Numbered from the stretch's first letter, positions 34,706-42,972 are shown. The stretch: 64,000 nt of DNA from Paenibacillus rhizosphaerae (GCF_014192015.1 NZ_JACHXJ010000002.1:1612001-1676000); one strand, 5' to 3'. Numbers and translations are program-made. Notes: generated from the sequence alone by a model not told the origin.

Positions 34706-34820
34706 ACTATCACGGGCACCACAAGCCGTTTGCCGACCGTTTCTCGGTACTCCACTGGGGAACGGTCGTTTAGTTTCTTCTGAAAACGTCGGAAGCAAGC
34801 CGCTTTTTGTGCCATACCTT
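34706..34820 (-). pseudogene. C-terminal scar, AraC-type HTH or IS3 transposase end
   Basis: The minus strand reads ACFRRFQKKLNDRSPVEYRE then TVGKRLVVPVIV and a stop. The spacing F-R-x-F-x-K-K...SPxEYR fits the end of an AraC-family HTH; an IS3-type orfB end is the alternative. Too short to decide. Confidence 0.35.
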
Positions 34821-34828
34821 AATGAAAT

Positions 34829-34995
34829 GTCGGGGGACAAGAGCATAGTCCCATATGAAGTCGCTATTTTAGCGGCTTTTTTGTTTTATCGGTACAAGTT
34901 CTTGTCCAGAGCCAAGGACAAGAACTTGTACCGATTACCGATTAGATAGGCATTGAACTATTAATTGAATTTATTTAGCTAACAGGCAGGGGAGT
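34829..34995 (+). repeat. Element B copy 4 followed by element A right half
   Basis: Hairpin 2 has perfect 18-bp arms CGGTACAAGTTCTTGTCC (34890-34907) and GGACAAGAACTTGTACCG (34916-34933). Compared with copies 1 and 3, one A-T pair is changed to T-A on both arms. The right half TTTAGCTAACAGGCAGG follows at about 34973. Confidence 0.9.
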
Positions 34996-35091
34996 TTATT
35001 GATTTCGCGAATACTCTACATATGAAGTTATTTACGAAGTTCGTAGATAAGACGTTAGCCGAAAGAAGTTCTTCGTTTAGGAGGAGTCTAT

Positions 35092-35862
35092 ATGATATTA
35101 GAAAAAGTTATAAATAAAATTGTAATACAAAGTGAATATAAGGATTTTGTTGATAAGTATATAGATAATATACTTACCGAATTTAAAGGTAAGATTCATA
35201 GCATTTATATGTGTGGCTCGATTCCAAAAGGAACTGCTAAACCTTTTAAGTCAGATGCAGACTTTACTATTGTATGTGTAAATCCCAAAGATATTGATTA
35301 CGAAAGATTGTCAAATATTAATGACCGGCTTTTGGAAGAATATCCAGTAGTATCTAAGATTGATACGACAATTTGCTCAATTGACGATGTATTAAGTAAA
35401 CCAAATGATTGGGGTTTTTGGGTTAAGATAATTTGTGTTTGCATATATGGTCATGACGTTGGTGAAAAAGTACCACCGATAATTATTTCTCCAGAGTTCA
35501 TTTTAGACTTAAATACAGAGACCAAGAAGGAAGTAGATCGTAGACATAGTTTACTTTCTAATGCTAGTGATAACACAATGAAAACTAGATTAATTAAAGG
35601 TTACTCTAAGAGATTAATTCGTGCATTATACTCTTTGGTTTTAGAAGATACAGGTGTATGGCAAGATGACATTATTAAGATGAAGAATGCCATATTAAAC
35701 CATTGTGAGATTGACTCCGCTTTAGTTGATTATCTGTATGCTTGTTACTTGGATGGTAATAATGTACTTGTTGAAGAGTTTCTGGGAATTGCAGATGAAG
35801 TATATAGCTATTTTGAGAACGCCTTAAATGCAATGGCTGCTTCCAGAACTTCCTTCGACTAA
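35092..35862 (+). CDS. Nucleotidyltransferase-domain protein (ANT-like), AT-rich
   Basis: 256 residues. MCGSIPKGTAKPFKSDADFT is the GS-x9-DxD signature of the nucleotidyltransferase fold shared with aminoglycoside adenylyltransferases. A C-terminal helical region follows (RLIKGYSKRLIRALYSLV), as in ANT(9)/AadA-type enzymes and in minimal NTases. Strong AT bias sets it apart from its neighbours and suggests a different donor. AGGAGG precedes the ATG. Placed between element A right half (about 34973) and element B copy 5. Antibiotic modification is a plausible but unproven role. Confidence 0.78.
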   Translation: MILEKVINKIVIQSEYKDFVDKYIDNILTEFKGKIHSIYMCGSIPKGTAKPFKSDADFTIVCVNPKDIDYERLSNINDRLLEEYPVVSKIDTTICSIDDVLSKPNDWGFWVKIICVCIYGHDVGEKVPPIIISPEFILDLNTETKKEVDRRHSLLSNASDNTMKTRLIKGYSKRLIRALYSLVLEDTGVWQDDIIKMKNAILNHCEIDSALVDYLYACYLDGNNVLVEEFLGIADEVYSYFENALNAMAASRTSFD

Positions 35863-35987
35863 CACCATATTGACGTTCCTGGTCACTCTGATCATAAACG
35901 GGTGTATGAAGCAGCATATCGTATTCTATGATCTGGGGAAGGATGGATATAACAATATAATTTTAGAACAAACGTACAATGGCCTAA

Positions 35988-36140
35988 TGTCGGGGGACAA
36001 AAACATAGTCCCATTGAAAGTCGCTATTTTAGCGGCTTTTTTATTTTATCGGTACAAGTTCTTGTCCCAAGCCAAGGACAAGAACTTGTACCGATTACCG
36101 TAATGGACAAGAACATGATCCGATTGCCGATTAGGTATAA
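35988..36140 (+). repeat. Element B copy 5
   Basis: Same T-A variant as copy 4: arms 36050-36067 and 36076-36093 are perfect 18-bp complements, followed by a further GGACAAGAACATGATCCG. No element A right half follows. Confidence 0.88.
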
Positions 36141-36271
36141 ATCTAATCGGTTTTCACCCGCTATTCATTACTTTAGATCAAAACCCGAAAGCTATTTTTT
36201 GCTTCGAATGATCGTGACAGAAATTAAATGCTGATGAGCTACTTGACATGGAAAGAAATAACAGTATATTA

Positions 36272-36289
36272 TTAACTCAACGAACGTTA
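36272..36289. promoter_or_regulatory. TetR operator copy 1
   Basis: TTAACTCAACGAACGTTA, centred on the palindrome AACG-AA-CGTT, lies 29 bases before the tetR start. The same 18-mer occurs at 36964-36981. Confidence 0.8.
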
Positions 36290-36317
36290 GGTGAAATAAA
36301 AAAGGAGGTGTGATTTG

Positions 36318-36941
36318 GTGTCTGACACTGGAAGAAAAAAAACGAATCGCGATCTCTTGGCCGAAGAGAGAAGACAACAGATCCTCGATATCGCTAGGCG
36401 GCTTTTTGCGGAGAAGGGATTTCATGCGACTTCCATGCGCGAATTGAATAAAGAGATTGGTATGGCCGAGGCCTTGACGTATCATTATTTTCCCGGTGGC
36501 AAGTATGAAATTTTACAGGCTGTGCTGCAAAATTCACAAGAGAAACGGATGGCCAACATTCTTACATCATTTTCAAGTACATTCCGCGACGATACGCCAT
36601 TGCGGGAGGTGCTGCTGAATGCGATTGATGGCTTTTACGAACGGTTTATGAACGACAAGGAATACTTTCAGATTTTGCTTCGGGAACGTAGCTTGGTAGA
36701 GCACGAGCAATTGAAATGGTTAAATCGTATGGCGGAACAGCCCTTCGAAGCGTTAGTACATTTTTTGAAAAGACGGGCAGAGCTTGACGAAATACGGCAG
36801 ATGGATTTTGAGATGGCGGCGTCCCAGTTAATTTCGCATGTAGCGATTGGTGCTTTCCAGCATATTTTATTTGGCAAAGAGAGAGACTCTGCACAACTGG
36901 AGCGTATGGTCGACTTCTATGTCAAGATGTGGTCTACATAG
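36318..36941 (+). CDS. TetR/AcrR family transcriptional regulator
   Basis: 207 residues with a TetR HTH (RRQQILDIARRLFAEKGFHATSMRELNKEIGMAEALTYHYF read in two parts) and a helical ligand domain. A perfect AAAGGAGGTG at 36301-36310 lies before TTG 36315 and GTG 36318; spacing favours the GTG. Identical operator sequences precede this gene and the following flavin monooxygenase, so the protein should repress itself and the monooxygenase until a ligand binds. Confidence 0.92.
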   Translation: MSDTGRKKTNRDLLAEERRQQILDIARRLFAEKGFHATSMRELNKEIGMAEALTYHYFPGGKYEILQAVLQNSQEKRMANILTSFSSTFRDDTPLREVLLNAIDGFYERFMNDKEYFQILLRERSLVEHEQLKWLNRMAEQPFEALVHFLKRRAELDEIRQMDFEMAASQLISHVAIGAFQHILFGKERDSAQLERMVDFYVKMWST

Positions 36942-36963
36942 GGCCTGTTATTTTTTTGATTAT

Positions 36964-36981
36964 TTAACTCAACGAACGTTA
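36964..36981. promoter_or_regulatory. TetR operator copy 2
   Basis: The second copy of TTAACTCAACGAACGTTA, extended here to a longer dyad by AGTTA. It is 160 bases upstream of the flavin monooxygenase start. Confidence 0.8.
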
Positions 36982-37142
36982 AGTTAGTGAATTGAAAAAT
37001 ATAGAGTAATTAATAATTGAAAACCAGCATACGCCTGCGCTCGTCATTGTATCAAGGGTTTAGGTCCATGCAAAATGCTCACTCAGTAAAGCGGTTCTTA
37101 ATTCAATGAAGAACACAGTTCATACTATTGGAGGAAAACACT

Positions 37143-38762
37143 ATGGAAAAACAACAACTTCCTGTATTGATCGTTGGCGGAGGATTGGTCGGTTTATCAA
37201 CAGCCTTGTTTTTAAGTCATCATGACATTACTTCTCGCGTGATTGAGCGGCATCGTGGAACATCCATCCATCCCAAAGCGCGTGGGATTAATACCCGGTC
37301 GATGGAGTTGTTTCGCCCCTTTCAGATCGAAGAGCAGATTCGCGTAGCAGGTGCAGGATTAAACAAAGGCGGCGGTTGTTTACTCCATGCAAATACCCTG
37401 CTTGAAGCGGATTTCTCTACCATGAAAAACTTGATTCAAAAACTTGAAAAGGAGAATGACCAACTTAGCCCCACCATTGGTAGTTTTACGACCCAAGATT
37501 TAATGGAACCCATCTTACTGCAGGCGATCCAAGAACGTCAAGGAGATGTCCAATTTAATATGGAATTAGTTTCGTTTACTCAAGATGAACGAGGGGTTAC
37601 AGCAATCGTTCAAAATCGTGAAACAGGCACTCGTGAGACGGTTTTTGCGCAATATTTGATCGCAGCCGATGGTGCGAATAGTAGGATTCGCCAAGCTTTA
37701 GGAATTCAAATGAGCGGACGAGGAACACTTAGTTATAATATGAACATATATTTTCGAGCCAATTTGAAACCATACGTTGAGGGTCATGAGTTTAGCATTT
37801 GTAATATTAATCATTCAAAGGCGACCGGAACGTTGGTATCGATCAATCATAATGACGATCTTTGGACCTTCCATGTTAATTTCGATCCGACTAGGGGAGA
37901 AGGCTTGAGCGATTTTCCTGATGAGCGGTGTATTCAACTAATTCGCACAGCGGTGGGTGATCCTAAGCTCGATGTGGAGATAATCAGTGTCCTTCCTTGG
38001 GAAGCTGCGGTAAAGGTAGCGGATCATTTTCAAGTAGGTCGTATCTTTTTAGTCGGGGATGCGGCACATCTCATGCCTCCTACTGGAGGATTTGGTGGAA
38101 ATTCAGGGATCGCAGATGGACATAATTTAGCTTGGAAATTAGCTGCTGTTCTAAAAGGCACAGCCGCACCTGAGCTCTTAAACACATATGAGATCGAACG
38201 AAAAACAGTTTCTCATTTCACCACCGAGCAAGCTGGTCTGATCGCGAATACTGGACAGCTTAATATGGTTAGTAAAAAAGTGAGTAAAGCACCTGTTACT
38301 AGTAATAATCATGTCATTATGCGGTACCAATATCGTTCATCAGCAGTCATCGCTGAGCACACTGATTCAGAGAGTAACTTATCACCTTATGTCGAACAGC
38401 TTGATGGAAAACCAGGCACACGTGCACCTCATCTCTGGTTAGAACAAAATGGACAGCCCATTTCCACCATTGATCTCTTTCACAAAAACTATGTTCTATT
38501 AGCCGATGAACATAGTACATGGGCCTATGCCGCACAATATGTGTCTGGTGAATTAAACCTACCTATCGATATGTTCACTATCGGTCATATAGGAAACTTA
38601 CAAGATCCTGAAAACCAGTGGCATAAAACCTATCAGGTTCCAGCCGGTGGAGCTGTACTCATTCGCCCAGACGGTTTTGTCGCTTGGCGCTCTTGTCAGA
38701 TAGAAAATTCAACCGAAATATTGTCATCGGTGATTAGACAATTGTTATCCTTAGAAAAATAA
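37143..38762 (+). CDS. FAD-dependent aromatic monooxygenase (PHBH fold, rifampicin/TetX-like group)
   Basis: 539 residues with VLIVGGGLVGLSTALFLSHH (dinucleotide-binding GxGxxG), the DG motif AADGANSRIRQALG, and FLVGDAAHLMPPTGGFGGNS followed by GIADGHNLAWKLAAVLKG (GD motif). A C-terminal thioredoxin-like domain follows (NYVLLADEHSTWAYAAQYV, VLIRPDGFVAWR). This architecture is found in aromatic hydroxylases and in rifampicin- or tetracycline-inactivating enzymes; the substrate is not determined. GGAGG lies 10 bases before the ATG at 37143. Divided from tetR by an operator, it is the likely TetR target. Confidence 0.88.
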   Translation: MEKQQLPVLIVGGGLVGLSTALFLSHHDITSRVIERHRGTSIHPKARGINTRSMELFRPFQIEEQIRVAGAGLNKGGGCLLHANTLLEADFSTMKNLIQKLEKENDQLSPTIGSFTTQDLMEPILLQAIQERQGDVQFNMELVSFTQDERGVTAIVQNRETGTRETVFAQYLIAADGANSRIRQALGIQMSGRGTLSYNMNIYFRANLKPYVEGHEFSICNINHSKATGTLVSINHNDDLWTFHVNFDPTRGEGLSDFPDERCIQLIRTAVGDPKLDVEIISVLPWEAAVKVADHFQVGRIFLVGDAAHLMPPTGGFGGNSGIADGHNLAWKLAAVLKGTAAPELLNTYEIERKTVSHFTTEQAGLIANTGQLNMVSKKVSKAPVTSNNHVIMRYQYRSSAVIAEHTDSESNLSPYVEQLDGKPGTRAPHLWLEQNGQPISTIDLFHKNYVLLADEHSTWAYAAQYVSGELNLPIDMFTIGHIGNLQDPENQWHKTYQVPAGGAVLIRPDGFVAWRSCQIENSTEILSSVIRQLLSLEK

Positions 38763-39027
38763 TAAACCTTATAGTGGTTTGCGATGTTCAACGCCTACCT
38801 ATCGAAGCGGCTGGGAAATCGATGAAGCAGGAGCCCTGAACTTTAATTGTCTAATGACACAAATTGGGTCCCCATTGTGAGACAGTTTCCCAATCAACTT
38901 CATCATGTGGTTTAGAATACGCCCTATATAAGACTGCATTAGAATTCTTGTTTTTTACCAGGGCGAAGCAGAAGAATTCATCTCAGCAGGTATGTCAGCC
39001 GACGGTCAGCCGAGTGGAAAAAGGTCA

Positions 39028-39170
39028 TCCGGCGGGGATTATCGAGTTGGGGACTGGCCCGAAAGAACGCAAAGATTTTTATATCAAGAGTCAAAAGCTG
39101 GTGACCGGGGAAGACAAGGTATTTGTATACCTGGCTAAAACCAATGATTCGCTGAGTTTCTTTTCAAAGA
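39028..39170 (+). pseudogene. Gene scar containing a 74-bp block repeated at 44617-44690
   Basis: The frame GIIELGTGPKERKDFYIKSQ continues KLVTGEDKVFVYLAKTNDSL and runs straight into element B. The first 74 bases recur at 44617-44690 with a few differences, again followed by element B. I do not recognise the family. The region 38763-39027 has no gene. Confidence 0.5.
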
Positions 39171-39345
39171 TGTCGAGGGACAAGAACATAGTCCCATTGA
39201 GAGTCGCTATTATTGCGGCTTTTTTGTTTTATCGGAACAAGTTCTTGTCCCGAGTCGAGGACAAGAGCTTGTTCCGATTACCGATAAGATAAGTATCTAA
39301 CATTGTTTCCATGCAATCTCATTAAGTTAACGGGCAGGATAACGT
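39171..39345 (+). repeat. Element B copy 6 followed by element A right half
   Basis: Hairpin 2 arms at 39233-39250 and 39259-39276 have one mismatch. Ends with CTCATTAAGTTAACGGGCAG, a right half, upstream of the S26 pseudogene. Confidence 0.88.
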
Positions 39346-39363
39346 AAAAATCATTGTCATTTT

Positions 39364-39679
39364 CGTGCTTTTGCTTGCATGATGTAATTCGGGTAACACA
39401 AGTAAAATTATCACTGATCCCGTAACTAGTCCAATAATTAGTACAGTAACCAATAATGAGTTGGATTCCGGGCAGATCATCTATAATCATAACTATGACA
39501 ACATGGATCGAGGGAATCATGATTTAGAAGGACAGGTTGTAATTGATTTGAAGTATTACAATGATCAAGCGGTTAACCGTGGCGATATCGTATACTTCAC
39601 AAATCCTGAAACTAAAAAGAACCTTGGTAAATACGGTATTGCTAGAGTAATCGGACTACCTGGCGAAAAACGAAGATAA
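39364..39679 (+). pseudogene. S26 signal-peptidase-like lipoprotein, broken
   Basis: A frame starting near GTG 39364 reads VLLLA, a TGA stop, then CNSGNTSKIITD: the stop falls exactly before the lipobox cysteine. After one extra C near 39418-39421 the frame shifts to PIISTVTNNELDSGQIIYNH, RGNHDLEGQVVIDLKYYND, RGDIVYFTNPETKK and IARVIGLPGE. The RGDIVYF...IARVIGLPGE block is the box of S26 signal peptidases. The sequence stops soon after, so the C-terminus is missing as well. Confidence 0.6.
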
Positions 39680-39716
39680 AATTAAGGGCAAAGTGGTGGG
39701 GGTAATAGGTAGCCCG

Positions 39717-39775
39717 TTAAGCTAACGGGAAACGATAACTCAATGAAGACAATTGAAGGCAGCCGGCTTTTTGGC
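39717..39775 (+). repeat. Element A left half with hairpin (truncated)
   Basis: GTTAAGCTAACGGGAAACGA, TAACTCAATGAAGACAATTG, AAGGCAGCCGGCT. It lies after the S26 pseudogene and marks the right edge of the dense part of the array; 39776-39930 shows no gene. Confidence 0.85.
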
Positions 39776-39930
39776 CCTGTCCTTTTGACCATGCGCTAAC
39801 GAGAGACTCAACTACCCTGGAAAAATAGTCGCAGAGTTAAGACCGGGCGCGGTGGATTTCAAACTGGATGGTCACCAAATCTAAAAACCGGATGGTGTCA
39901 AAGCGGGGAACGTTCATTACAATGTGTGAA

Positions 39931-39945
39931 TGATAATAATTATCA
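39931..39945. promoter_or_regulatory. Fur box
   Basis: TGATAATAATTATCA is a perfect 7-1-7 inverted repeat, identical to the Bacillus Fur consensus. It lies 27 bases upstream of the start of the iron-siderophore operon, so the operon should be induced by iron limitation. Confidence 0.93.
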
Positions 39946-39971
39946 TTTTCATTATAAGGAGGGTTCACGCA

Positions 39972-40946
39972 TTGACCGGAAAGAAAAGACGATTACTATT
40001 TCTGCTTCTGGTGCTGAGTGCTGCACTATCCGGATGTGCCAGCCATACAACGAAACCATCCGCATCCGTTGTGGGGAACGGAACGGAAACGGCAGCGGCT
40101 TCGGAAAGCAAAAACATCGCTGTAAAGCATGAGTGGGGCACAATCGAGCTGAAGGAAACTCCCCAAAGGGTTGTAACACTTGATTTTTCTTTTATCGATA
40201 CGCTGACCAGCTTAGGCGTCACTCCTATAGGCAACGCAGGTGTAGGCACGACGAAAATCCCGGAATATCTGCAAGACCAGGTGACTGGGGTGACGGATGT
40301 GGGTGAGCGAAAAGCGCCCAATCTGGAAGTGGTCCAGTCCTTGAATCCCGATCTGATTATCGCCAGCGTCGACCGGCACAGCATGATCCGTGAAGATCTG
40401 ACGGATATTGCGCCTACCGCTGCTTTCGATGACGCTAGTCTGCAGCAAGTATTGGACAACGTGCATAGCCTCGGAACGTTAGTAGGCAAACCGGAAGCGG
40501 CGAAAGGCGTTATAGACGGCTTGAAGGACAAGATCAGCATGGTCCGCGATCAAATTGAAGTAGCTCCTACAATGGTTGTAGCAGGATTTTTCGACGACGA
40601 TTTTACAGTGTGGGTAAAACATTCTTTTATCGGTTCCTTACTGAGCGAAGCCGGCGTAAATTATGCATTTGACGGAGAAATCGCCAACCTGGAGGGCAAA
40701 GGAGAGGGAGCCACGGTAACGCTGGAGAGACTCCATGAGCTTAATCCCGATTACATTTTGGTTTACGGAGATAATCCGGACAAGCTGCAGACGAACCCGT
40801 TGTATCAGGACCTGAAAGCCGTGAAGGAGCATCATTTTATTTCCGTTGACCGCAACCTTTGGTCGCGCGGAAGGGGGCCGATTGCGGCGAATCGCATTTT
40901 GGATGAACTGCTTGCGATCTTGTCGCCTCAATCGGCATCCGAATAG
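39972..40946 (+). CDS. Iron-siderophore ABC transporter, substrate-binding lipoprotein
   Basis: About 324 residues with a lipoprotein signal (LLFLLLVLSAALSGCASH) and a PBP-III (BtuF/FhuD-type) fold: RVVTLDFSFIDTLTSLGVTPIG, LEVVQSLNPDLIIAS, and a C-terminal LSEAGVNYAFDG...LHELNPDYILVYG. AAGGAGG lies 9 bases before TTG 39972; the longer open frame from ATG 39930 would start inside the Fur box and is rejected. First gene of a three-gene operon with two FecCD permeases. Confidence 0.92.
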   Translation: MTGKKRRLLFLLLVLSAALSGCASHTTKPSASVVGNGTETAAASESKNIAVKHEWGTIELKETPQRVVTLDFSFIDTLTSLGVTPIGNAGVGTTKIPEYLQDQVTGVTDVGERKAPNLEVVQSLNPDLIIASVDRHSMIREDLTDIAPTAAFDDASLQQVLDNVHSLGTLVGKPEAAKGVIDGLKDKISMVRDQIEVAPTMVVAGFFDDDFTVWVKHSFIGSLLSEAGVNYAFDGEIANLEGKGEGATVTLERLHELNPDYILVYGDNPDKLQTNPLYQDLKAVKEHHFISVDRNLWSRGRGPIAANRILDELLAILSPQSASE

Positions 40947-40961
40947 GAAGCGGGAATTCAA

Positions 40962-41990
40962 ATGGAAATGAACATGAGTAAATGGCCTGCAAAAGGCCGC
41001 TCTTCCCTTCCGCTGCTCTTCTTGTTCGTATGTTTTGCGGCATCCCTTGTTTTGCTCGGCTGCCTTAGCGTTTCTTTCCGGGTAGACGGCATGACATGGC
41101 GTAATTGGCTGCCCGGTGCGGGAGCCGAAGGGATAACCAGCGCATATTATACGGTCTGGCATGTCCGGGCGCCCAGAGCGGGGCTGTCCGTTCTGCTCGG
41201 ATCGGCTTTGGCGGTCGCCGGCTGTCTTCTTCAAGCCGTGACCCGCAACCCTTTGGCGGATACGGAGATTATGGGCATTAATCAGGGCGCATCCTGCTTT
41301 GCCGTCCTGGCTATTATGATGTTCGGAGGGACGGACAGCTCCTCCGTTATTTGGGTTGCGGCTTTATGCGGCGCGGGGGTATGCGGCCTGATGGTTCACG
41401 GGCTGGCCCGCCATAACAGAGGCGGCCCCCAGCTTGTATTGGCCGGCGTGGCGATCAGTGCTTTCGCGGGTTCTCTGACGACGGGCACGATTCTGCTGTA
41501 TGAGACGCAGCTGACCGAAATCATGTACTGGATGGCAGGCAAACTTTCCGGGGCAACCTGGTCCGACGACCAGCTGATCCTGTTCTTGGACGGACCCGCC
41601 ATAATTGTTTCTCTTCTGCTCTCCCGCAGCCTGAACGTGCTGGTGCAGGGCGATGAGGTGGCGGCAAGCTTAGGGATCCATGTGACCAGAATCCGAAGTC
41701 TTCTTGGTTTCCTGGTGATCGTACTCGCCGGCAGCGCCGTGGCAGTCGCGGGCCCCATCGGATTTATCGGCCTAATCGTACCGCATATGGCAAGAAGGCT
41801 GGGCGGGACGAATCATTTCATCGTTTTGCCTTTAGCCGCTTTGCTTGGCGCAAATTTGCTGACCGCGGCCGATTTCGCGGCTCAATGGATAACCTACCCT
41901 GCCGAAATTCCGGTCGGAATCGTGACCGCATTTCTCGGTGTCCCGTTTTTTCTCTATTTGCTGCGCAGGAAAGGGGGAATGCGTTCATGA
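40962..41990 (+). CDS. FecCD-type siderophore permease
   Basis: 342 residues with about ten membrane helices and the FecCD hallmarks WHVRAPRAGLSVLLGSALAV, GCLLQAVTRNPLADTEIMGI and GPIGFIGLIVPHMARRLGGT. It imports ferric siderophore across the membrane with its partner. It overlaps the next gene by 4 bases (ATGA, 41987-41990). The ATG at 40962 has a weak ribosome site (GGAAGCGGG); ATGs at 40968 and 40974 are alternatives. Confidence 0.92.
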   Translation: MEMNMSKWPAKGRSSLPLLFLFVCFAASLVLLGCLSVSFRVDGMTWRNWLPGAGAEGITSAYYTVWHVRAPRAGLSVLLGSALAVAGCLLQAVTRNPLADTEIMGINQGASCFAVLAIMMFGGTDSSSVIWVAALCGAGVCGLMVHGLARHNRGGPQLVLAGVAISAFAGSLTTGTILLYETQLTEIMYWMAGKLSGATWSDDQLILFLDGPAIIVSLLLSRSLNVLVQGDEVAASLGIHVTRIRSLLGFLVIVLAGSAVAVAGPIGFIGLIVPHMARRLGGTNHFIVLPLAALLGANLLTAADFAAQWITYPAEIPVGIVTAFLGVPFFLYLLRRKGGMRS

Positions 41991-42967
41991 AATCCTATCG
42001 TTTCGTCATCGTGGCGGTGACGCTTACGGCCTTGCTTGCAGCGGCGGCTGTGTTGAGCCTGCGCCTCGGGGCCGTGGCCACTCCCGTTCAGGACGTCGTC
42101 CAGGGTCTTCTGAGCGGGGACGGGCTGATATGGAAATATCGATTGCCGCGGCTTATCATCGCCGTTTTGGTCGGCACGAACCTGGCTCTTTCGGGAGCGA
42201 TTCTGCAAGGTATCACCCGTAATCCGTTGGCTGCCCCGGATATCGTCGGCGTGTCGGGCGGGGCCGGTTTCGCAGCGGTGCTCGTGTTGTTGGTCTTCCC
42301 TGCGCTGATGTCGTCTGCGCTTCCAGTTACCGCCTTCATGGGTGCCATCCTCGCCGCGGCGCTTGTGTACCTGATTGCATACCGGCCCGGCGGAATCGAG
42401 CCGTCAAGGCTGGCTTTAACCGGCGTGGCTATTTCCGCGGGCTTCCAGGCTATGATCATGCTTCTGATCGTAAAATACGCGCTCGACTCCTCACAAGCTT
42501 TGGTTTGGCTGAAGGGAAGCCTTTACGCAAGGACGTGGAAGCATGTGGAATTGCTGTGGCCGTGGACCTTGGTCGGCCTTGGCTTGTCCCTTCTGTGCCG
42601 GCGGCAGTTTAATGCCCTGCAGCTGGATGAAGATACGGTGAAGGGGCTGGGGATACGGGTTCAGTTGGTCCGGCTTGTGCTGCTCTGTACCGCGGTAGGG
42701 CTTGCTGCCAGTGCCGTAGCTATTGCGGGTACAATCGGTTTCGTGGGACTTGTTGTTCCTCCGTTGTCGAAATTGCTTGTTGGACCGGATAGTTCGCATT
42801 TTCTGCCTATATCGGCACTGCTCGGAGCCTTGCTGGTGACACTGGCCGATATGCTCGGACGAATCATCCTTCCTCCGCTGGAAATCCCGGCCGGTCTGGT
42901 CACGGCGCTGATTGGCGCTCCGTATTTCATATACGTGCTCAGCTTCCGTAGACCGAAGTCCAATTGA
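41987..42967 (+). CDS. FecCD-type siderophore permease, partner subunit
   Basis: 326 residues. RLPRLIIAVLVGTNLALSGA, ILQGITRNPLAAPDIVGVSG and GFVGLVVPPLSKLLVG show the family. A longer open frame exists upstream but the ATG at 41987 with AAGGGGG in front is coupled to the preceding gene. No ATPase gene follows; the next gene is convergent. The ATPase must be encoded elsewhere, as for YusV-type shared ATPases. Confidence 0.92.
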   Translation: MKSYRFVIVAVTLTALLAAAAVLSLRLGAVATPVQDVVQGLLSGDGLIWKYRLPRLIIAVLVGTNLALSGAILQGITRNPLAAPDIVGVSGGAGFAAVLVLLVFPALMSSALPVTAFMGAILAAALVYLIAYRPGGIEPSRLALTGVAISAGFQAMIMLLIVKYALDSSQALVWLKGSLYARTWKHVELLWPWTLVGLGLSLLCRRQFNALQLDEDTVKGLGIRVQLVRLVLLCTAVGLAASAVAIAGTIGFVGLVVPPLSKLLVGPDSSHFLPISALLGALLVTLADMLGRIILPPLEIPAGLVTALIGAPYFIYVLSFRRPKSN

Positions 42968-42972
42968 ACCTT

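Noticed and set aside
35988..39292. Conserved peptide encoded by element B (DKNIVPLRVAIIAAFLFYRN...)
   Set aside because: The same frame stays open in several B copies, but there is no consistent start codon or ribosome site, and the openness follows from the conserved DNA of the element.
15525..39775. Classical integron attC sites
   Set aside because: attC sites need inverted core sites (RYYYAAC ... GTTRRRY) around an imperfect hairpin. Here the two cores are direct repeats, and no intI gene is visible, so I call the units cassette-like only.
40638..41234. Minus-strand 198-codon frame opposite the siderophore genes
   Set aside because: Antisense shadow of the binding-protein and permease genes; low-complexity, basic translation.
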